A DNA stretch of 63,882 bases from Sediminibacillus halophilus (GTDB lineage Bacteria; Bacillota; Bacilli; Bacillales; Amphibacillaceae). Both the position numbers and the translations under genes were made by a program. The notes under the pieces are model-generated. The model was given only the letters and a program-made list of their open reading frames with translations. It ran no database searches and had not been told where the DNA came from. Positions 10,324 to 20,148 of the stretch are shown here, in pieces; within the stretch, counting starts at the first letter, position 1; every line of letters starts with the position of its first letter. Location of the stretch: the NCBI RefSeq assembly GCF_900103695.1, contig NZ_FNHF01000011.1, positions 1 through 63,882 of the forward strand. Reading direction: 5' to 3'.

Positions 10324-10409
10324 ATGAGAGGACCCTTTAGGATATGGAGATACATATAAACAGAATGAACAGGGAATGTTCCCTAGATTAAAACTAGGAT
10401 GATACAATA

Positions 10410-11102
10410 ATGAGGAGTTATCAGGCTATTATACTGGCAGCTGGTCAGGGAAAGCGGATGAAGGCCGGAGAAAACAAACAGTTTATCAATATCAGTGGAC
10501 GGCCACTGATCCTTCATACGCTCGATGTGTTTTTGCAGGATAGCTGGTGTGCTGCGATTACTTTGGTTGTGAACCCAAAGGACGAAGAGCGGATGAGAGA
10601 GCTGCTTGATTTGGTCTCCTCCCAAAAGGATATCCGTCTGGTCATGGGCGGAGAAGAACGCCAGCAAAGCGTGTTTTCCGGTTTGAAAAGCCTAAAGGGA
10701 TACACAGGCATAGTATTTATTCATGATGGTGCCCGTCCGTTTGTGTCGAACGACCATCTTCATGCATTGGCTGAAGCGACTGTAGAAAACCGGGCAGCAC
10801 TGTTGGCGGTGCCTGTAACGGACACGATTAAGCAAGTGGTCAACGGGCGATTAGAAACATTGGACAGAAAAACGCTCTGGGCGGCACAAACACCGCAAAG
10901 CTTTGATTTTGAACTGATTCACCAGATACATCAACAGGCGGCTGAACAAGGGGTTCTTGGAACAGACGATGCTTCTTTGGCGGAGCATTATGGCTATGAT
11001 GTGGGGATTGTGCAAGGAAGCTATCATAACATTAAAGTCACAACACCTGAAGACTTGGGGAAAGCTCAAGCCTTTTTGGGAAGTAAGCAGAATAACAAGT
11101 AA
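10410..11102 (+). CDS. ispD: 2-C-methyl-D-erythritol 4-phosphate cytidylyltransferase IspD
   Basis: A 230-residue nucleotidyltransferase making CDP-methylerythritol in the MEP isoprenoid pathway. Motifs: LAAGQGKRM at 9-17 (CTP binding), GGEERQQSV, and [10 protein letters not shown]. The ribosome site is weak (AGGATG, 12 bases upstream). It lies 14 bp before ispF, which acts two steps later, as in Bacillus. Normal length. Confidence 0.96.
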   Translation: MRSYQAIILAAGQGKRMKAGENKQFINISGRPLILHTLDVFLQDSWCAAITLVVNPKDEERMRELLDLVSSQKDIRLVMGGEERQQSVFSGLKSLKGYTGIVFIHDGARPFVSNDHLHALAEATVENRAALLAVPVTDTIKQVVNGRLETLDRKTLWAAQTPQSFDFELIHQIHQQAAEQGVLGTDDASLAEHYGYDVGIVQGSYHNIKVTTPEDLGKAQAFLGSKQNNK

Positions 11103-11116
11103 AGGGGATAACGGTC

Positions 11117-11599
11117 ATGTTCCGTATAGGACAAGGTTTCGATGTCCACCAGTTTGCCGAAGGGCGTCCTTGCATTATCGGTGGAGTGGACATTCCTTAT
11201 GAGAAAGGACTTCTGGGCCATTCCGACGCCGATGTACTGCTCCATACAATTGCGGATGCGTGCTTGGGAGCGATAGGGGAAGGAGATATCGGCAAGCATT
11301 TTCCGGATACAGACCCGTCGTTTAAAGATGCCGATTCTGAGCGTCTACTGGCACATGTTTGGCGATTGGTCGAGGAGCGCGGCTATCAACTAGGTAATCT
11401 TGATTGCACGGTCATTGCGCAGGCTCCCAAAATGGCTCCTTACATTGAAGCGATCAGAGGCAACATCTGCCGGATTCTGGCTGTCGACGTCTCGCAAGTG
11501 AATGTCAAGGCGACAACAACGGAAAAGTTAGGGTTCCCGGGGAGAAAAGAAGGAATTGCTGCGCAAGCTGTAGTACTGTTGCATAATAATCAACAATGA
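11117..11599 (+). CDS. ispF: 2-C-methyl-D-erythritol 2,4-cyclodiphosphate synthase IspF
   Basis: A 160-residue trimeric zinc enzyme that cyclises CDP-ME-2-phosphate, releasing CMP. Metal ligands D9 and H11 in GQGFDVH and H43 in ADVLLH are visible, with the substrate loop GLLGHSDAD between them. The C-terminal [13 protein letters not shown] signature is present. It forms a two-gene MEP-pathway unit with ispD. Confidence 0.97.
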   Translation: MFRIGQGFDVHQFAEGRPCIIGGVDIPYEKGLLGHSDADVLLHTIADACLGAIGEGDIGKHFPDTDPSFKDADSERLLAHVWRLVEERGYQLGNLDCTVIAQAPKMAPYIEAIRGNICRILAVDVSQVNVKATTTEKLGFPGRKEGIAAQAVVLLHNNQQ

Positions 11600-11691
11600 C
11601 CGGTATTAGTGATAGAATGAATGTAGAAATGAATTCATGAAAAGTTGGCAGAATAATATAGATTGGTTAACAAAGGAAGGAGCTCGGCAAG

Positions 11692-13161
11692 ATGACGAAC
11701 GAAGTAAGGGTGCGCTATGCGCCAAGCCCAACCGGACATTTACATATAGGAAATGCCCGCACGGCTTTATTTAACTATTTATATGCCCGTCATCTGGGCG
11801 GTAAATTTATTATCCGTACAGAAGACACGGATGAAAAAAGAAATGTAGCTGGCGGTGAAGAAAGCCAGCTTAGTTATTTGAAATGGCTAGGAATAGAATG
11901 GGATGAAGGTGCGGATATTGGCGGTGATTACGGACCCTACCGGCAGACTGAGCGGCTGGATTTATACCAAAAATACGTAGACGAGTTGCTGGAAAGAGAC
12001 CTTGCATACAAATGTTATATGACAGCTGAAGAGCTGGAACAAGAGCGGGAGGAACAAAAAGCTAACGGACAAGTTCCGAAGTATTCCGGTGCCCACAGCA
12101 ATCTTTCAGAGGAAGAGATTCAGCAGTTCGAAGCGGAGGGCCGCCAGCCGAGCATTCGTTTCCGTGTACCGAAGAATGTAACGTATAAATTCAATGATAT
12201 TGTCCGTGGAGATATTACCTTTGATTCCAGCGATTTTGGAGATTGGGTAATCGTGAAAAAGAACGGGATTCCTACTTATAATTTCGCTGTTGCAATTGAT
12301 GACCATTTAATGAAGATCTCCCATGTGCTGAGGGGAGAAGAGCATATCTCCAATACACCAAAACAGATGATGATTTACGATGCGTTTAACTGGGAACCTC
12401 CAAAGTTCGGTCATATGACATTGATTTTGAACGAAAACCGCAAAAAACTGAGCAAGCGGGATGAGCATATACTGCAATTTATCGAACAATATAAAAATCT
12501 CGGTTACTTGCCGGAAGCATTGTTCAACTTTATTACATTATTAGGCTGGTCGCCGGTTGGGGAAGAAGAATTGTTTACCAAGCAGCAGTTCATTGAGATG
12601 TTTGATCCGGATCGATTGTCCACCTCCCCAGCGATTTTTGATCCACAGAAGCTGAAGTGGATGAATAATCAATACATCAAAGCGACCGATTTTGATCATG
12701 TCGTGAAACTGGCACTGCCTCATTTGGTCCACGCAGAAAGACTGCCGGAAGACATGGATAAAGAACAGGAAGATTGGGCGCTGGAACTGATCGGGCTTTA
12801 TAAGGATCAATTAAACTATGGAGCGGAAATCGTAGAATTGACGGAGCTGTTCTTCCGTAAGGAAATTCAGTACAGCCAAGAAGCGCTGGAAGTTCTTCAC
12901 GAGGAGCAGGTTCCAGAAGTGTTATCCGTATTCGCTGATAAGCTTGAAGCAAGTGATGATTTTACGCCGGACGCAATTAAAGCAGAAATCAAAGCGACAC
13001 AAAAAGAAACGAAACACAAAGGGAAAAAATTATTCATGCCGATTCGTGTGGCGACAACCGGTCAGGTTCATGGGCCGGAATTGCCTAATTCGATCCATTT
13101 GTTAGGAAAGGATACAGTCCTGGCGAGACTGCGTTCCGCCATTGAACAAATCAACAAGTAA
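11692..13161 (+). CDS. gltX: glutamyl-tRNA synthetase
   Basis: A 489-residue class I aminoacyl-tRNA synthetase that charges tRNA-Glu and, in Bacillus, also mischarges tRNA-Gln for later amidation. The HIGH-type motif is HLHIGNAR (16-23) and the KMSKS-type motif is KLSKRDEH. The C-terminal half is the helical anticodon-binding domain. The RBS AAGGAAGGAG sits eight bases before the ATG. A T-box lies downstream, between gltX and cysE, so cysES can be controlled separately from gltX. Confidence 0.97.
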   Translation: MTNEVRVRYAPSPTGHLHIGNARTALFNYLYARHLGGKFIIRTEDTDEKRNVAGGEESQLSYLKWLGIEWDEGADIGGDYGPYRQTERLDLYQKYVDELLERDLAYKCYMTAEELEQEREEQKANGQVPKYSGAHSNLSEEEIQQFEAEGRQPSIRFRVPKNVTYKFNDIVRGDITFDSSDFGDWVIVKKNGIPTYNFAVAIDDHLMKISHVLRGEEHISNTPKQMMIYDAFNWEPPKFGHMTLILNENRKKLSKRDEHILQFIEQYKNLGYLPEALFNFITLLGWSPVGEEELFTKQQFIEMFDPDRLSTSPAIFDPQKLKWMNNQYIKATDFDHVVKLALPHLVHAERLPEDMDKEQEDWALELIGLYKDQLNYGAEIVELTELFFRKEIQYSQEALEVLHEEQVPEVLSVFADKLEASDDFTPDAIKAEIKATQKETKHKGKKLFMPIRVATTGQVHGPELPNSIHLLGKDTVLARLRSAIEQINK

Positions 13162-13202
13162 AGCTTCACATTTTCATCGTTTTGTAATATAGTAATACTA
13201 CA

Positions 13203-13444
13203 AAAATCGAGCGTTGAAGAGGAGAAGTAAAAAGCGGCAGGCTTAGAAAGAGAGAATCACCACCGGCTGAAAGTGATTTTAAGCGTCCGTTTTTGAAATG
13301 CACCTCTGAGTCCCTTATTGAAATGAGTAGGTAAGGGCGGCTGCCTGCCGTTAACCAGGAACTTGAGTTGGGGAATTTTTCCCAAACAGAGTGGAACCGC
13401 GCTTAAGCGTCTCTGTGTATGTATACACGGAGGCGCTTTTTTTG
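13203..13444 (+). promoter_or_regulatory. T-box riboswitch, Cys-specific, controlling cysE-cysS
   Basis: The T-box core GAGTGGAACCGCG lies at 13390-13402. Stem I starts near GTTGAAGAGGAG and closes with CACCTCTG. In the specifier position on the 3' side of Stem I the triplet TGC (13299-13301) matches a cysteine codon. The element ends in an intrinsic terminator whose 5' arm follows the T-box, so uncharged tRNA-Cys would stabilise the antiterminator and switch on cysE and cysS. Location and specificity match the gltX/cysE junction in B. subtilis. Confidence 0.9.
13406..13444 (+). terminator. T-box regulated terminator
   Basis: AGCGTCTCTGTGTA and TACACGGAGGCGCT pair across a four-base loop, followed by seven T. 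The 5' flank overlaps the antiterminator-forming T-box sequence. Confidence 0.9.
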
Positions 13445-13525
13445 TTAGGTACGGTAGAAGGTTTTTCCATTTTCAAGGATATTGGAATCATGGGATGATT
13501 CAACGAGGAAGGGAGGCGGTCTTAC

Positions 13526-14194
13526 GTGGGTTTTTTTAGAATGCTGAAAGAAGATATTCTAGTCGTGTTTGACCAGGACCCGGCTGCCCGTACTTATTTT
13601 GAAGTTATTTTAACGTACGCAGGGTTACATGCAATTTGGGCACATCGGGTTGCTCACGCTTTTTATAACAAGAAGTTTTATTTTATTGCCCGGGTAATTT
13701 CACAAATCAGCCGTTTCTTGACAGGGATTGAAATTCATCCAGGGGCAAAAATAGGAAAAAGATTTTTTATTGACCACGGAATGGGTGTGGTAATCGGGGA
13801 AACATGTGAAATCGGAGATAACGTTACAATCTTCCAGGGAGTCACCTTAGGGGGCACTGGCAAAGAGAAGGGAAAAAGACATCCAACGATAAAAAACAAT
13901 GCTCTAATCGCAACCGGGGCAAAGGTGCTCGGTTCGATTGTGATTGGTGAGAGCTCCAAAGTAGGGGCTGGCTCGGTGGTCCTGCATGATGTCCCTGACC
14001 ACTCAACAGTTGTCGGAATTCCCGGAAGAGTGGTCATTCAAAACGGAGAGCGGGTAAGAAAGGATCTCGATCATCATAAGCTGCCCGATCCCCTTTCAGA
14101 GGTAATGAAAGATATGGAGGCTGAAATAAACGCTTTGCGAAAAGAATTAGATGAGTTAAAAGGAGTGAAGAGCCATGACAATACAACTTTATAA
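13526..14194 (+). CDS. cysE: serine O-acetyltransferase
   Basis: A 222-residue enzyme that acetylates serine with acetyl-CoA, the first committed step of cysteine synthesis. The central part has the hexapeptide repeats of the left-handed beta-helix ([36 protein letters not shown]) containing the catalytic His-Asp pair. The start is GTG, with GGGAGG ten bases upstream. The last 20 bp overlap cysS. Under T-box control, linking cysteine synthesis to tRNA-Cys charging. Confidence 0.96.
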   Translation: MGFFRMLKEDILVVFDQDPAARTYFEVILTYAGLHAIWAHRVAHAFYNKKFYFIARVISQISRFLTGIEIHPGAKIGKRFFIDHGMGVVIGETCEIGDNVTIFQGVTLGGTGKEKGKRHPTIKNNALIATGAKVLGSIVIGESSKVGAGSVVLHDVPDHSTVVGIPGRVVIQNGERVRKDLDHHKLPDPLSEVMKDMEAEINALRKELDELKGVKSHDNTTL

Positions 14195-15575
14195 TACGTT
14201 GACCCGGCAAAAGGAGCCCTTCGAAACCATTGAAGAAGGAAAGGTTAGAATGTATGTCTGCGGTCCAACTGTCTATAACTATATCCATATCGGGAATGCG
14301 CGCCCTGCAATTGTATTCGATACGGTAAGAAGGTATCTGGAATATCGTGGATATGAGGTCAATTATGTGTTGAACTTTACGGATGTCGACGACAAAATAA
14401 TCAAAGCGGCGAATGAACTTGGAGAAGAAGTTCCGGATATATCACAGCGGTTCATCAATGCTTATAAGGAAGATGTCGGTGCTCTGGGTGTGAAGCAAGC
14501 TGACCATCATCCCCGCGTAACAGAAAGCATGGAGGAAATCATTGACTTTATCTCCTTGCTGATAGAGAAAGGGCACGCATATGAAGCGGACGGTGACGTG
14601 TACTTCCGCACTCGTTCCTTTGATAATTATGGCAAGCTGTCCCATCAGTCGGTCGACGAGCTTCGATCAGGCGCCAGAATTCAGGTAGGAGAGAAAAAAG
14701 ATGACCCACTCGATTTCGCTTTATGGAAACAGGCCAAATCAGAAGAAATCTCGTGGGACTCTCCCTGGGGCAAAGGCCGTCCGGGGTGGCATATCGAATG
14801 CTCGGCCATGGCCAAGAAATACCTGGGCGACACCATTGACATTCATGCCGGCGGACAGGATTTGACTTTCCCGCATCACGAGAATGAAATAGCTCAATCG
14901 GAAGCTGGCAATGATAAGCAGTTTGCGAACTATTGGATGCATAACGGTTATATCAATATAGATAATGAAAAAATGTCCAAATCACTGGGCAACTTTGTTC
15001 TTGCTCATGACTTGATCGAACAGCATGAGCCCCAGGTAGTACGTTTCTTCATGTTAAGCGTCCACTACCGGAACCCAATCAATTTCAGTGAGGCATTATT
15101 GGAAAGTGCTAAAAATAGTTTGGACCGAATCAAAAATGCCTATTTAAATTTGGAACACCGCAAGCAGTCCAGCGCTAATCTTGATGAAAACGAGGAAGAA
15201 TGGCTGGAAAAAGCGGAGGGTTATCAAAGAAGATTCATCGAGGAGATGGACGATGATTTCAATACAGCCAATGCCATAGCTGTATTGTTTGATATAACGA
15301 AAGACGCCAATGTTTATTTGCAGTCCAAGCAAACTTCCGAACGGGTCATCAACAGGCTGATGGAGCTGTTAGAACAGCAGACAGGCGTCCTTGGCATACA
15401 GTTAAAACAAGAAGTAGAATTGCTGGATGAAGAAGTAGAAGCTTTGATCAAGCAAAGGATTGACGCAAGAAAGAACCGTGATTTCGCGTTGGCGGACCAA
15501 ATTAGGGATGATTTGAAGGAACAGGGGATCATTCTCGAGGATACACCGCAAGGTACGCGGTGGAAGCGGGGATGA
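14175..15575 (+). CDS. cysS: cysteinyl-tRNA synthetase
   Basis: A 466-residue class I synthetase. Zinc ligand C29 in [12 protein letters not shown] at 38-41, a second ligand region HIECSAMA near 208, and KMSKSLGN near 266-273 are visible. Its start lies inside cysE (20-bp overlap) after AAAAGGAGTG, implying coupled translation. The stop overlaps the mrnC start by ATGA. Length is identical to what I recall for B. subtilis. Confidence 0.97.
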   Translation: MTIQLYNTLTRQKEPFETIEEGKVRMYVCGPTVYNYIHIGNARPAIVFDTVRRYLEYRGYEVNYVLNFTDVDDKIIKAANELGEEVPDISQRFINAYKEDVGALGVKQADHHPRVTESMEEIIDFISLLIEKGHAYEADGDVYFRTRSFDNYGKLSHQSVDELRSGARIQVGEKKDDPLDFALWKQAKSEEISWDSPWGKGRPGWHIECSAMAKKYLGDTIDIHAGGQDLTFPHHENEIAQSEAGNDKQFANYWMHNGYINIDNEKMSKSLGNFVLAHDLIEQHEPQVVRFFMLSVHYRNPINFSEALLESAKNSLDRIKNAYLNLEHRKQSSANLDENEEEWLEKAEGYQRRFIEEMDDDFNTANAIAVLFDITKDANVYLQSKQTSERVINRLMELLEQQTGVLGIQLKQEVELLDEEVEALIKQRIDARKNRDFALADQIRDDLKEQGIILEDTPQGTRWKRG

Positions 15576-15976
15576 ACATGTCGGAAGTAGATGTAAAACA
15601 AATGAAGAGTCTGAATCTGGCTTATATGGGAGATGCCGTTTATGAAATCTATGTAAGGCATCATCTTATTAGAAAAGGGAATGTAAAGCCAGATCAATTA
15701 CACCGTTCCGCAGTCGCGTTTGTCTCTGCTAAGTCGCAAGCCAGGGTGATTACTGATTGGCTTGAGAAGGAACGGTTGTCTACGGAGGAAGAGGGGGTTG
15801 TCCGGAGAGGCAGGAATGCCAAATCCGGAACGGTGCCTAAAAATACAGATGTACAAACCTATCGATATAGTACTGCTTTTGAAGCGCTGTTGGGGTATTT
15901 ATACTTGGGTGGAAATAAAGAAAGGCTGGAACAGTTAGTGGAAGCAGCCATCGCATTCGTAGAGGAAAGGGATTGA
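15572..15976 (+). CDS. mrnC: mini-ribonuclease III (MrnC)
   Basis: A 134-residue RNase III-like domain with no double-stranded RNA-binding domain, which matures 23S rRNA ends in Bacillus. The signature [14 protein letters not shown] carries the catalytic acidic residues. The ATG at 15572 is chosen because it overlaps the cysS TGA; a GTG at 15560 in the same frame is less likely. It is followed six bases later by rlmB, another 23S rRNA maturation gene. Confidence 0.94.
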   Translation: MNMSEVDVKQMKSLNLAYMGDAVYEIYVRHHLIRKGNVKPDQLHRSAVAFVSAKSQARVITDWLEKERLSTEEEGVVRRGRNAKSGTVPKNTDVQTYRYSTAFEALLGYLYLGGNKERLEQLVEAAIAFVEERD

Positions 15977-15982
15977 TCAATA

Positions 15983-16726
15983 ATGGCTGAAGAATGGATC
16001 ATTGGCAAAAATCCGGTTACAGAAGCATTGAAATCTGGACGATCGATCAATAAAATTTTGATTTCAGACCAGTTGCAAAAACAAGCGTCTCATAAGATTC
16101 AGTCACTGGCCAAGGAGAATGGCGTGACAGTACAGCAAGTACCAAGGCGAAAGATAGACCAGCTGGTGGAAGGGAATCATCAAGGGGTAGCTGCAGCTGT
16201 CGCTGCGTATGCATACAGCGACCTGGAAGATTTATTCAAAGCTGCCGAACAAAAGGACGAGCCTCCGTTCTTTATGATTTTAGATGAAATAGAAGATCCG
16301 CATAACTTGGGCTCTATTCTCCGTACCGCTGACGCGGCTGGGGTTCATGGGGTTATCATTCCAAAACGCCGATCGGTCGGCTTGACCACGGTGGTAGCCA
16401 AAACGTCGGCAGGAGCGATTGAGTATATCCCTGTCGCCCGTGTAACCAATATCGCAGCCACCATTGATGAATTAAAAGAAAGAAACGTATGGGTGGTTGG
16501 TACTGCTGCAGATGGTTCAGAGGATTATCGGGAACTGTCGGCAGATATGCCGTTAGCCCTTGTCATCGGCAATGAAGGGAAAGGAATGAGCAGGCTGGTG
16601 AAAGAAAAGTGCGATTGGACAGTAAGGCTGTCAATGAAAGGAAAAGTTTCCTCGTTGAATGCCTCTGTTGCTGCGGGATTGCTTATGTATGAAGTTTTTA
16701 GAAAACGGAATCCGATTGGTGAATGA
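15983..16726 (+). CDS. rlmB: 23S rRNA 2'-O-methyltransferase RlmB (TrmH/SpoU family)
   Basis: A 247-residue SPOUT methyltransferase. The N-terminal substrate-binding domain (about 1-85, WIIGKNPVTEAL) precedes the knotted domain with the three SpoU motifs: DPHNLGSILRTA, VIGNEGKGMS and SLNASVAAG. The family methylates G2251-type positions in 23S rRNA using S-adenosylmethionine; I infer that target here. It overlaps the next gene at ATGA and is part of the cysE-to-rae1 run. Confidence 0.93.
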   Translation: MAEEWIIGKNPVTEALKSGRSINKILISDQLQKQASHKIQSLAKENGVTVQQVPRRKIDQLVEGNHQGVAAAVAAYAYSDLEDLFKAAEQKDEPPFFMILDEIEDPHNLGSILRTADAAGVHGVIIPKRRSVGLTTVVAKTSAGAIEYIPVARVTNIAATIDELKERNVWVVGTAADGSEDYRELSADMPLALVIGNEGKGMSRLVKEKCDWTVRLSMKGKVSSLNASVAAGLLMYEVFRKRNPIGE

Positions 16727-16728
16727 CA

Positions 16729-17238
16729 ATGGATGTATTAGTGGTTGACGGATACAATATCATCGGTGCCTGGGATGAATTAAAGAAATTAAAAGATCAT
16801 GACCTTGCTCAGGCTCGTGATCTTTTAATTGCCAATATGGCAGAGTACCAAGCGTATAAAGGAATGAGGGTAATTGTCGTATTTGACGCTTATTACGTCC
16901 AGGGCCTTTCGAAAAAACAACAGAATTTCAAGGTTGAAGTAATTTTTACGAAAGAAAAAGAGACGGCTGATGAATGTATCGAGAAATTAATCAAACAGTT
17001 GAAAAACGTGAAAACCCAAGTGTATGTCGCTACTTCAGATTTCACAGAACAACGTACCATTTTTGCTCAGGGGGCACTCCGCAAGTCCGCACGAGAGCTT
17101 TATATTGAGATGCGGAATATAGAGAAAGAGATAGAGGAAGATTTAGAATCTTATCGAAATATCCAATCCTCCTCCAAGATTCCGATCAAAAAAGATATAT
17201 TGGAAGTGTTCGAAAAATGGCGAAGGGGCGGACATTAG
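16729..17238 (+). CDS. rae1: Rae1/YacP, ribosome-associated NYN endoribonuclease
   Basis: A 169-residue NYN/PIN-like nuclease that in B. subtilis cuts mRNA inside the ribosomal A site. The acidic active-site residues are in VVDGYNIIGAW near the N-terminus, VVFDAY in the middle and VATSDFTEQ later. Two ATGs are possible; 16729 is chosen because GGTGA at 16718-16722 then has a six-base spacing, while the ATG at 16723 overlapping the rlmB stop leaves none. It ends with the family-typical FEKWRRG tail. It is the last gene before the sigH promoter. Confidence 0.93.
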   Translation: MDVLVVDGYNIIGAWDELKKLKDHDLAQARDLLIANMAEYQAYKGMRVIVVFDAYYVQGLSKKQQNFKVEVIFTKEKETADECIEKLIKQLKNVKTQVYVATSDFTEQRTIFAQGALRKSARELYIEMRNIEKEIEEDLESYRNIQSSSKIPIKKDILEVFEKWRRGGH

Positions 17239-17251
17239 TCGACACCTGTTA

Positions 17252-17281
17252 TTGACGATAGTGAAACGCTTACTGTATAAT
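17252..17281 (+). promoter_or_regulatory. sigma-A promoter of sigH
   Basis: TTGACG (17252-17257), 18 bp, perfect TATAAT (17276-17281). It starts 41 bp before the sigH GTG. In B. subtilis this promoter is the one repressed by AbrB; no AbrB site can be called from sequence alone. Confidence 0.8.
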
Positions 17282-17321
17282 ATTGCTATATTCACGGCAG
17301 TATAGTCGGGGGGAATCCTGG

Positions 17322-17978
17322 GTGACCATCACACACACGGAGACAGACGATCAGGAATTAGGCTATGAGAAACTAGAAGACGATGAGTTGATTGAATTGG
17401 TTCATCAGGGCCAAACCTATGCCTTGGACTATTTGATTACGAAGTACAGAAACTTTGTTAGGGCAAAAGCCCGGACCTACTTTTTAATCGGAGCGGACCG
17501 GGAGGATATAGTACAGGAAGGCATGATAGGTCTCTATAAAGCAATTCGGGACTATAAAGGAGACAAACTTTCTTCTTTTAAAGCATTTGCCGAACTATGT
17601 ATAACCCGCCAAATTATCACTGCAATCAAAACAGCCACGAGGCAAAAACATATCCCGTTAAATTCTTATGTTTCACTGGACAAGCCTATTTATGATGAAG
17701 AGTCAGACAGGACACTCATGGATGTGATTGCCGGATCCAAGGCCGTCGACCCGCAAGAGTTGATTGTGAACCGTGAGAAATTCGGTGACATGGAATATAA
17801 AATGTCAGAATTGTTAAGCGAATTAGAGCAGCAAGTGCTCAGTCTGTATCTGGACGGCAGATCTTATCAAGAGATTTCCGTAGAGTTGAAACGACATGTA
17901 AAATCGATTGATAATGCCCTTCAGCGGGTGAAGCGCAAACTGGAGCGTTACTTGGAAATCAGTGAATTGAGTCTATAA
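17322..17978 (+). CDS. sigH: RNA polymerase sigma-H factor (SigH/Spo0H)
   Basis: A 218-residue sigma factor for early sporulation and the transition state. Region 2 includes DYLITKYRNFVRAKARTYF and the -10 recognition part GADREDIVQEG. Region 4 helix-turn-helix is near the C-terminus (SYQEISVELKRHVKSID). The GTG at 17322 after GGGGGG is chosen over an upstream ATG: it gives exactly the 218 residues typical of the family. SigH presence is strong evidence for a spore former. Confidence 0.96.
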   Translation: MTITHTETDDQELGYEKLEDDELIELVHQGQTYALDYLITKYRNFVRAKARTYFLIGADREDIVQEGMIGLYKAIRDYKGDKLSSFKAFAELCITRQIITAIKTATRQKHIPLNSYVSLDKPIYDEESDRTLMDVIAGSKAVDPQELIVNREKFGDMEYKMSELLSELEQQVLSLYLDGRSYQEISVELKRHVKSIDNALQRVKRKLERYLEISELSL

Positions 17979-18049
17979 AGGTAACGTTGACAGGCTCTTG
18001 TTACCATGCTACATTGGTATGGTGAAAAACCCTGAAACGGGGTGATGAA

Positions 18050-18199
18050 ATGAGACGTAAAGTAGTACTGGCCTGTGTTGACTGCCTAAGCAGAAACTAC
18101 AGTACAGATAAGAATAAAACAGAGAATGCCGAACGGTTGGAAGTTCGCAAATTTTGCAAGAGATGTGGAGCTCATACCCTGCATCGGGAAACGAAATAA
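18050..18199 (+). CDS. rpmG: 50S ribosomal protein L33, zinc-binding type
   Basis: A 49-residue L33. Two CxxC pairs (C9/C12 and C37/C40) show the zinc-binding form. The ribosome site ACGGGGTGATGAA precedes the ATG. It stands in the sigH-rpmG-secE-nusG order of Bacillus (rpmGB). Other, cysteine-free copies usually exist elsewhere in such genomes and replace this one under zinc limitation; none is in this window. Confidence 0.95.
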   Translation: MRRKVVLACVDCLSRNYSTDKNKTENAERLEVRKFCKRCGAHTLHRETK

Positions 18200-18239
18200 G
18201 TAAAAGCCGGTCTGTAGGCCTTAAGTTTGGGGGTAAAGC

Positions 18240-18419
18240 ATGAAACTTATCACATTCTTTAAAAATGTTTCCAGAGAAATGAAAAAGGTGAGCTGGCCAA
18301 AGGGTCGGGAACTTACAAGCTATACAATCACAGTTGTATGCACCGTTGCGTTTGTCGCAGTCTTTTTTGCTGTGATTGATTTGGGAATTACGGAAATTCT
18401 TAATCTATTGTTTGAATAA
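18240..18419 (+). CDS. secE: preprotein translocase subunit SecE
   Basis: A 59-residue single-span SecE. A short amphipathic N-terminal helix ends in EMKKVSWP, the conserved SecE contact, and one transmembrane helix spans about 28-50. The ATG overlaps its ribosome site region (TTTGGGGGTAAAGC) at the usual spacing. With SecY (further down the window) it forms the SecYE channel in the membrane. Confidence 0.95.
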   Translation: MKLITFFKNVSREMKKVSWPKGRELTSYTITVVCTVAFVAVFFAVIDLGITEILNLLFE

Positions 18420-18433
18420 TTAATGGTAGTTTA

Positions 18434-18492
18434 TGCTATAATATAGTTAATCATACTTTTACGAGCAAAACCCGTGAACTGCGGGTTTTTTA
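18434..18492 (+). promoter_or_regulatory. extended -10 promoter and attenuator hairpin before nusG
   Basis: TGC-TATAAT (18434-18442) is an extended -10 with no good -35. Twenty-five bases on, AAAACCCG ... CGGGTTTTTT (18467-18492) is a short intrinsic-terminator-like hairpin with six T, all upstream of nusG. It may trim secE read-through or attenuate nusG. The function is inferred. Confidence 0.55.
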
Positions 18493-18554
18493 AATTGGCA
18501 AAAATAATCAGTATTCGAAAAGGGAGGGAAGGGCAAGGGGATTGTCCTGAAATC

Positions 18555-19088
18555 ATGGAAAAAAATTGGTATGTAGTCCACACTTATTCTGGCTACGAAA
18601 ACAAAGTGAAAACGAATCTGGAGAAACGTTTGGAATCAATGGGAATGGAAGATAAGATTTTTCGTGTGCTTGTTCCTGAAGACGAGGAAACAGAAATCAA
18701 GAACGGAAAAAAGAAGGTAGCTAAAAAGAAAGTATTTCCGGGTTATGTATTGGCCGAAATGATCATGACAGATGATTCCTGGTACGTGGTCCGCAACACC
18801 CCGGGAGTGACCGGATTCGTCGGCTCGACCGGAGCAGGCTCCAAACCCATCCCTCTCTTACCTGAGGAAGCAGAGTTTATACTGAAACGGATGGGTATGC
18901 AAGAACAGGTCACCGAAGTAGACTTCGAGGAAAAGGAAAGTGTCCGCGTAACCGACGGGCCATTCACGAACTTTACTGGTACCATCGAACAAATTGATCT
19001 CGATAAGCAAAAAGTCAAGGTACATGTGAACATGTTCGGCAGAGAAACCCCTGTAGAACTAGAATTCTCCCAAATCGAAAAATTATAA
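18555..19088 (+). CDS. nusG: transcription termination/antitermination factor NusG
   Basis: A 177-residue NusG with NGN domain (WYVVHTYSGYENKV at the start, FPGYVLAEM, VRNTPGVTGFVG) and C-terminal KOW domain (TDGPFTNFTG, about 128-137). The ATG at 18555 gives the family length; the reading frame stays open upstream to 18474, but that would run through the terminator hairpin. The purine-rich Shine-Dalgarno (AAGGGG) is 14 bases away, unusually far. NusG binds RNA polymerase and in Bacillus stimulates sequence-specific pausing. Confidence 0.96.
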   Translation: MEKNWYVVHTYSGYENKVKTNLEKRLESMGMEDKIFRVLVPEDEETEIKNGKKKVAKKKVFPGYVLAEMIMTDDSWYVVRNTPGVTGFVGSTGAGSKPIPLLPEEAEFILKRMGMQEQVTEVDFEEKESVRVTDGPFTNFTGTIEQIDLDKQKVKVHVNMFGRETPVELEFSQIEKL

Positions 19089-19438
19089 TAGAAGATGTAA
19101 GAAAAGCGAAAGCGCCTTGCACACCCCCGATAAAGAAAACTGGCTGATTGGCGAGCCATCAGGCGATGACAGAGGCTAAGCTGCACTTATACTTTAATCT
19201 AAAAAATTCACTGCGTCGTTTATATCCTATGCTAAATTTTTTAAGGTTCTGAAGTGCAAGCTTAAGCCAAACATAGGATGGCGGTTTTACACACAGAGGA
19301 TGTGCTTAAGACGGGGTAGGTGCTGGATCTGGACAAAGACACATTAAAAATAATTGAAAGCAATCGATATGGCTGTACGTTCCTATAGGCAATGGTCAAA
19401 GAACAGGAACTGGGAATGACTGGTATTCAAACAACCCC
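19089..19438. other. non-coding spacer after nusG, with degenerate repeat
   Basis: This 350-bp stretch separates nusG from the rplK promoter and codes for nothing I can support. Positions about 19100-19190 (AAAGCGCCTTGCACACCCCCGA, then GGCGAGCCATCAGGCG) resemble the 5' half of a common Bacillaceae intergenic repeat (…AAGCGCCTTGCTCA…), in decayed form. Confidence 0.45.
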
Positions 19439-19467
19439 TTGCATTTTGTTCGTAAAGATGCTAGAAT
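19439..19467 (+). promoter_or_regulatory. sigma-A promoter of rplK-rplA
   Basis: TTGCAT (19439-19444), 17 bp, TAGAAT (19462-19467). About 90 bp before rplK. Confidence 0.75.
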
Positions 19468-19507
19468 TTTTATGTTCTTTATGCTCGGTGTATAAAGATA
19501 TACGATG

Positions 19508-19533
19508 AGTGGGAGGGGAAGACCCTATTACCA
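19508..19533 (+). promoter_or_regulatory. candidate L1-binding site in the rplK leader
   Basis: GTGGGAGG-N-GACC-N-ACCAC: the outer GTGG/CCAC can pair around a GAGG bulge, resembling the L1 target in 23S rRNA and the known L1 mRNA sites. The same motif recurs before rplA. It lies just before the AAGGAGGTG of rplK, so bound L1 could block initiation. Confidence 0.5.
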
Positions 19534-19561
19534 CATCACGGACTTTAAGGAGGTGTGTCTC

Positions 19562-19987
19562 GTGGCTAAAAAAGTTATTAAAGTTGTAAAACTTCAAATC
19601 CCTGCAGGGAAGGCAAACCCGGCACCGCCAGTTGGACCGGCATTGGGTCAAGCAGGTGTAAATATCATGGGATTTTGTAAGGAATTCAATGCCCGCACGC
19701 AAGACCAGGCTGGCATGATTATTCCAGTAGAAATCACGGTATTTGAGGACCGTTCATTTACATTTATCACAAAAACTCCGCCTGCTGCTGTGCTTCTTAA
19801 AAAAGCAGCTGGAATCGAAACGGCGTCAGGTGAACCAAACCGTAATAAAGTTGCTACTGTCAAGCGCGACAAAGTAAAAGAGATTGCGGAAACCAAAATG
19901 CCTGATCTGAATGCTGCTAACGTGGAAGCGGCTATGCGTATGGTTGAAGGTACAGCGCGTAGTATGGGAATCGTTATCGAAGACTAA
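19562..19987 (+). CDS. rplK: 50S ribosomal protein L11
   Basis: A 141-residue L11, part of the GTPase-associated centre. The N-terminal domain has [19 protein letters not shown] and the C-terminal RNA-binding domain runs through to RSMGIVIED. The GTG at 19562 after TAAGGAGGTG is chosen over an open frame extending upstream to 19505, because it gives exactly the family length. It is transcribed with rplA. Confidence 0.97.
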   Translation: MAKKVIKVVKLQIPAGKANPAPPVGPALGQAGVNIMGFCKEFNARTQDQAGMIIPVEITVFEDRSFTFITKTPPAAVLLKKAAGIETASGEPNRNKVATVKRDKVKEIAETKMPDLNAANVEAAMRMVEGTARSMGIVIED

Positions 19988-20013
19988 TCCCACAGCGACT
20001 CTGCTGAGTAAAG

Positions 20014-20055
20014 AAGGTTGCGATGATGGCGGAAGTGCCTTTCGCAACCTTTTTG
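20014..20055 (+). terminator. hairpin with T run between rplK and rplA
   Basis: AAGGTTGCG and CGCAACCTT pair around a 20-base loop and are followed by TTTTTG. It looks like an intrinsic terminator or attenuator inside the rplK-rplA operon. A second hairpin (CGGCTGT ... ACAGCCG, about 20107-20126) lies between it and the L1-site motif. Confidence 0.6.
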
Positions 20056-20148
20056 TAGGACAGGGATTAAATCATGATTGCCTCCGAAGCAATCGTGTAG
20101 CGAGCCCGGCTGTGGAAGACAGCCGGTGAGGCTCGTTCCGCTTTTTAA

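Noticed and set aside
18474-18554. N-terminal extension of NusG
   Set aside because: It would start inside the terminator hairpin and adds residues not found in NusG proteins.
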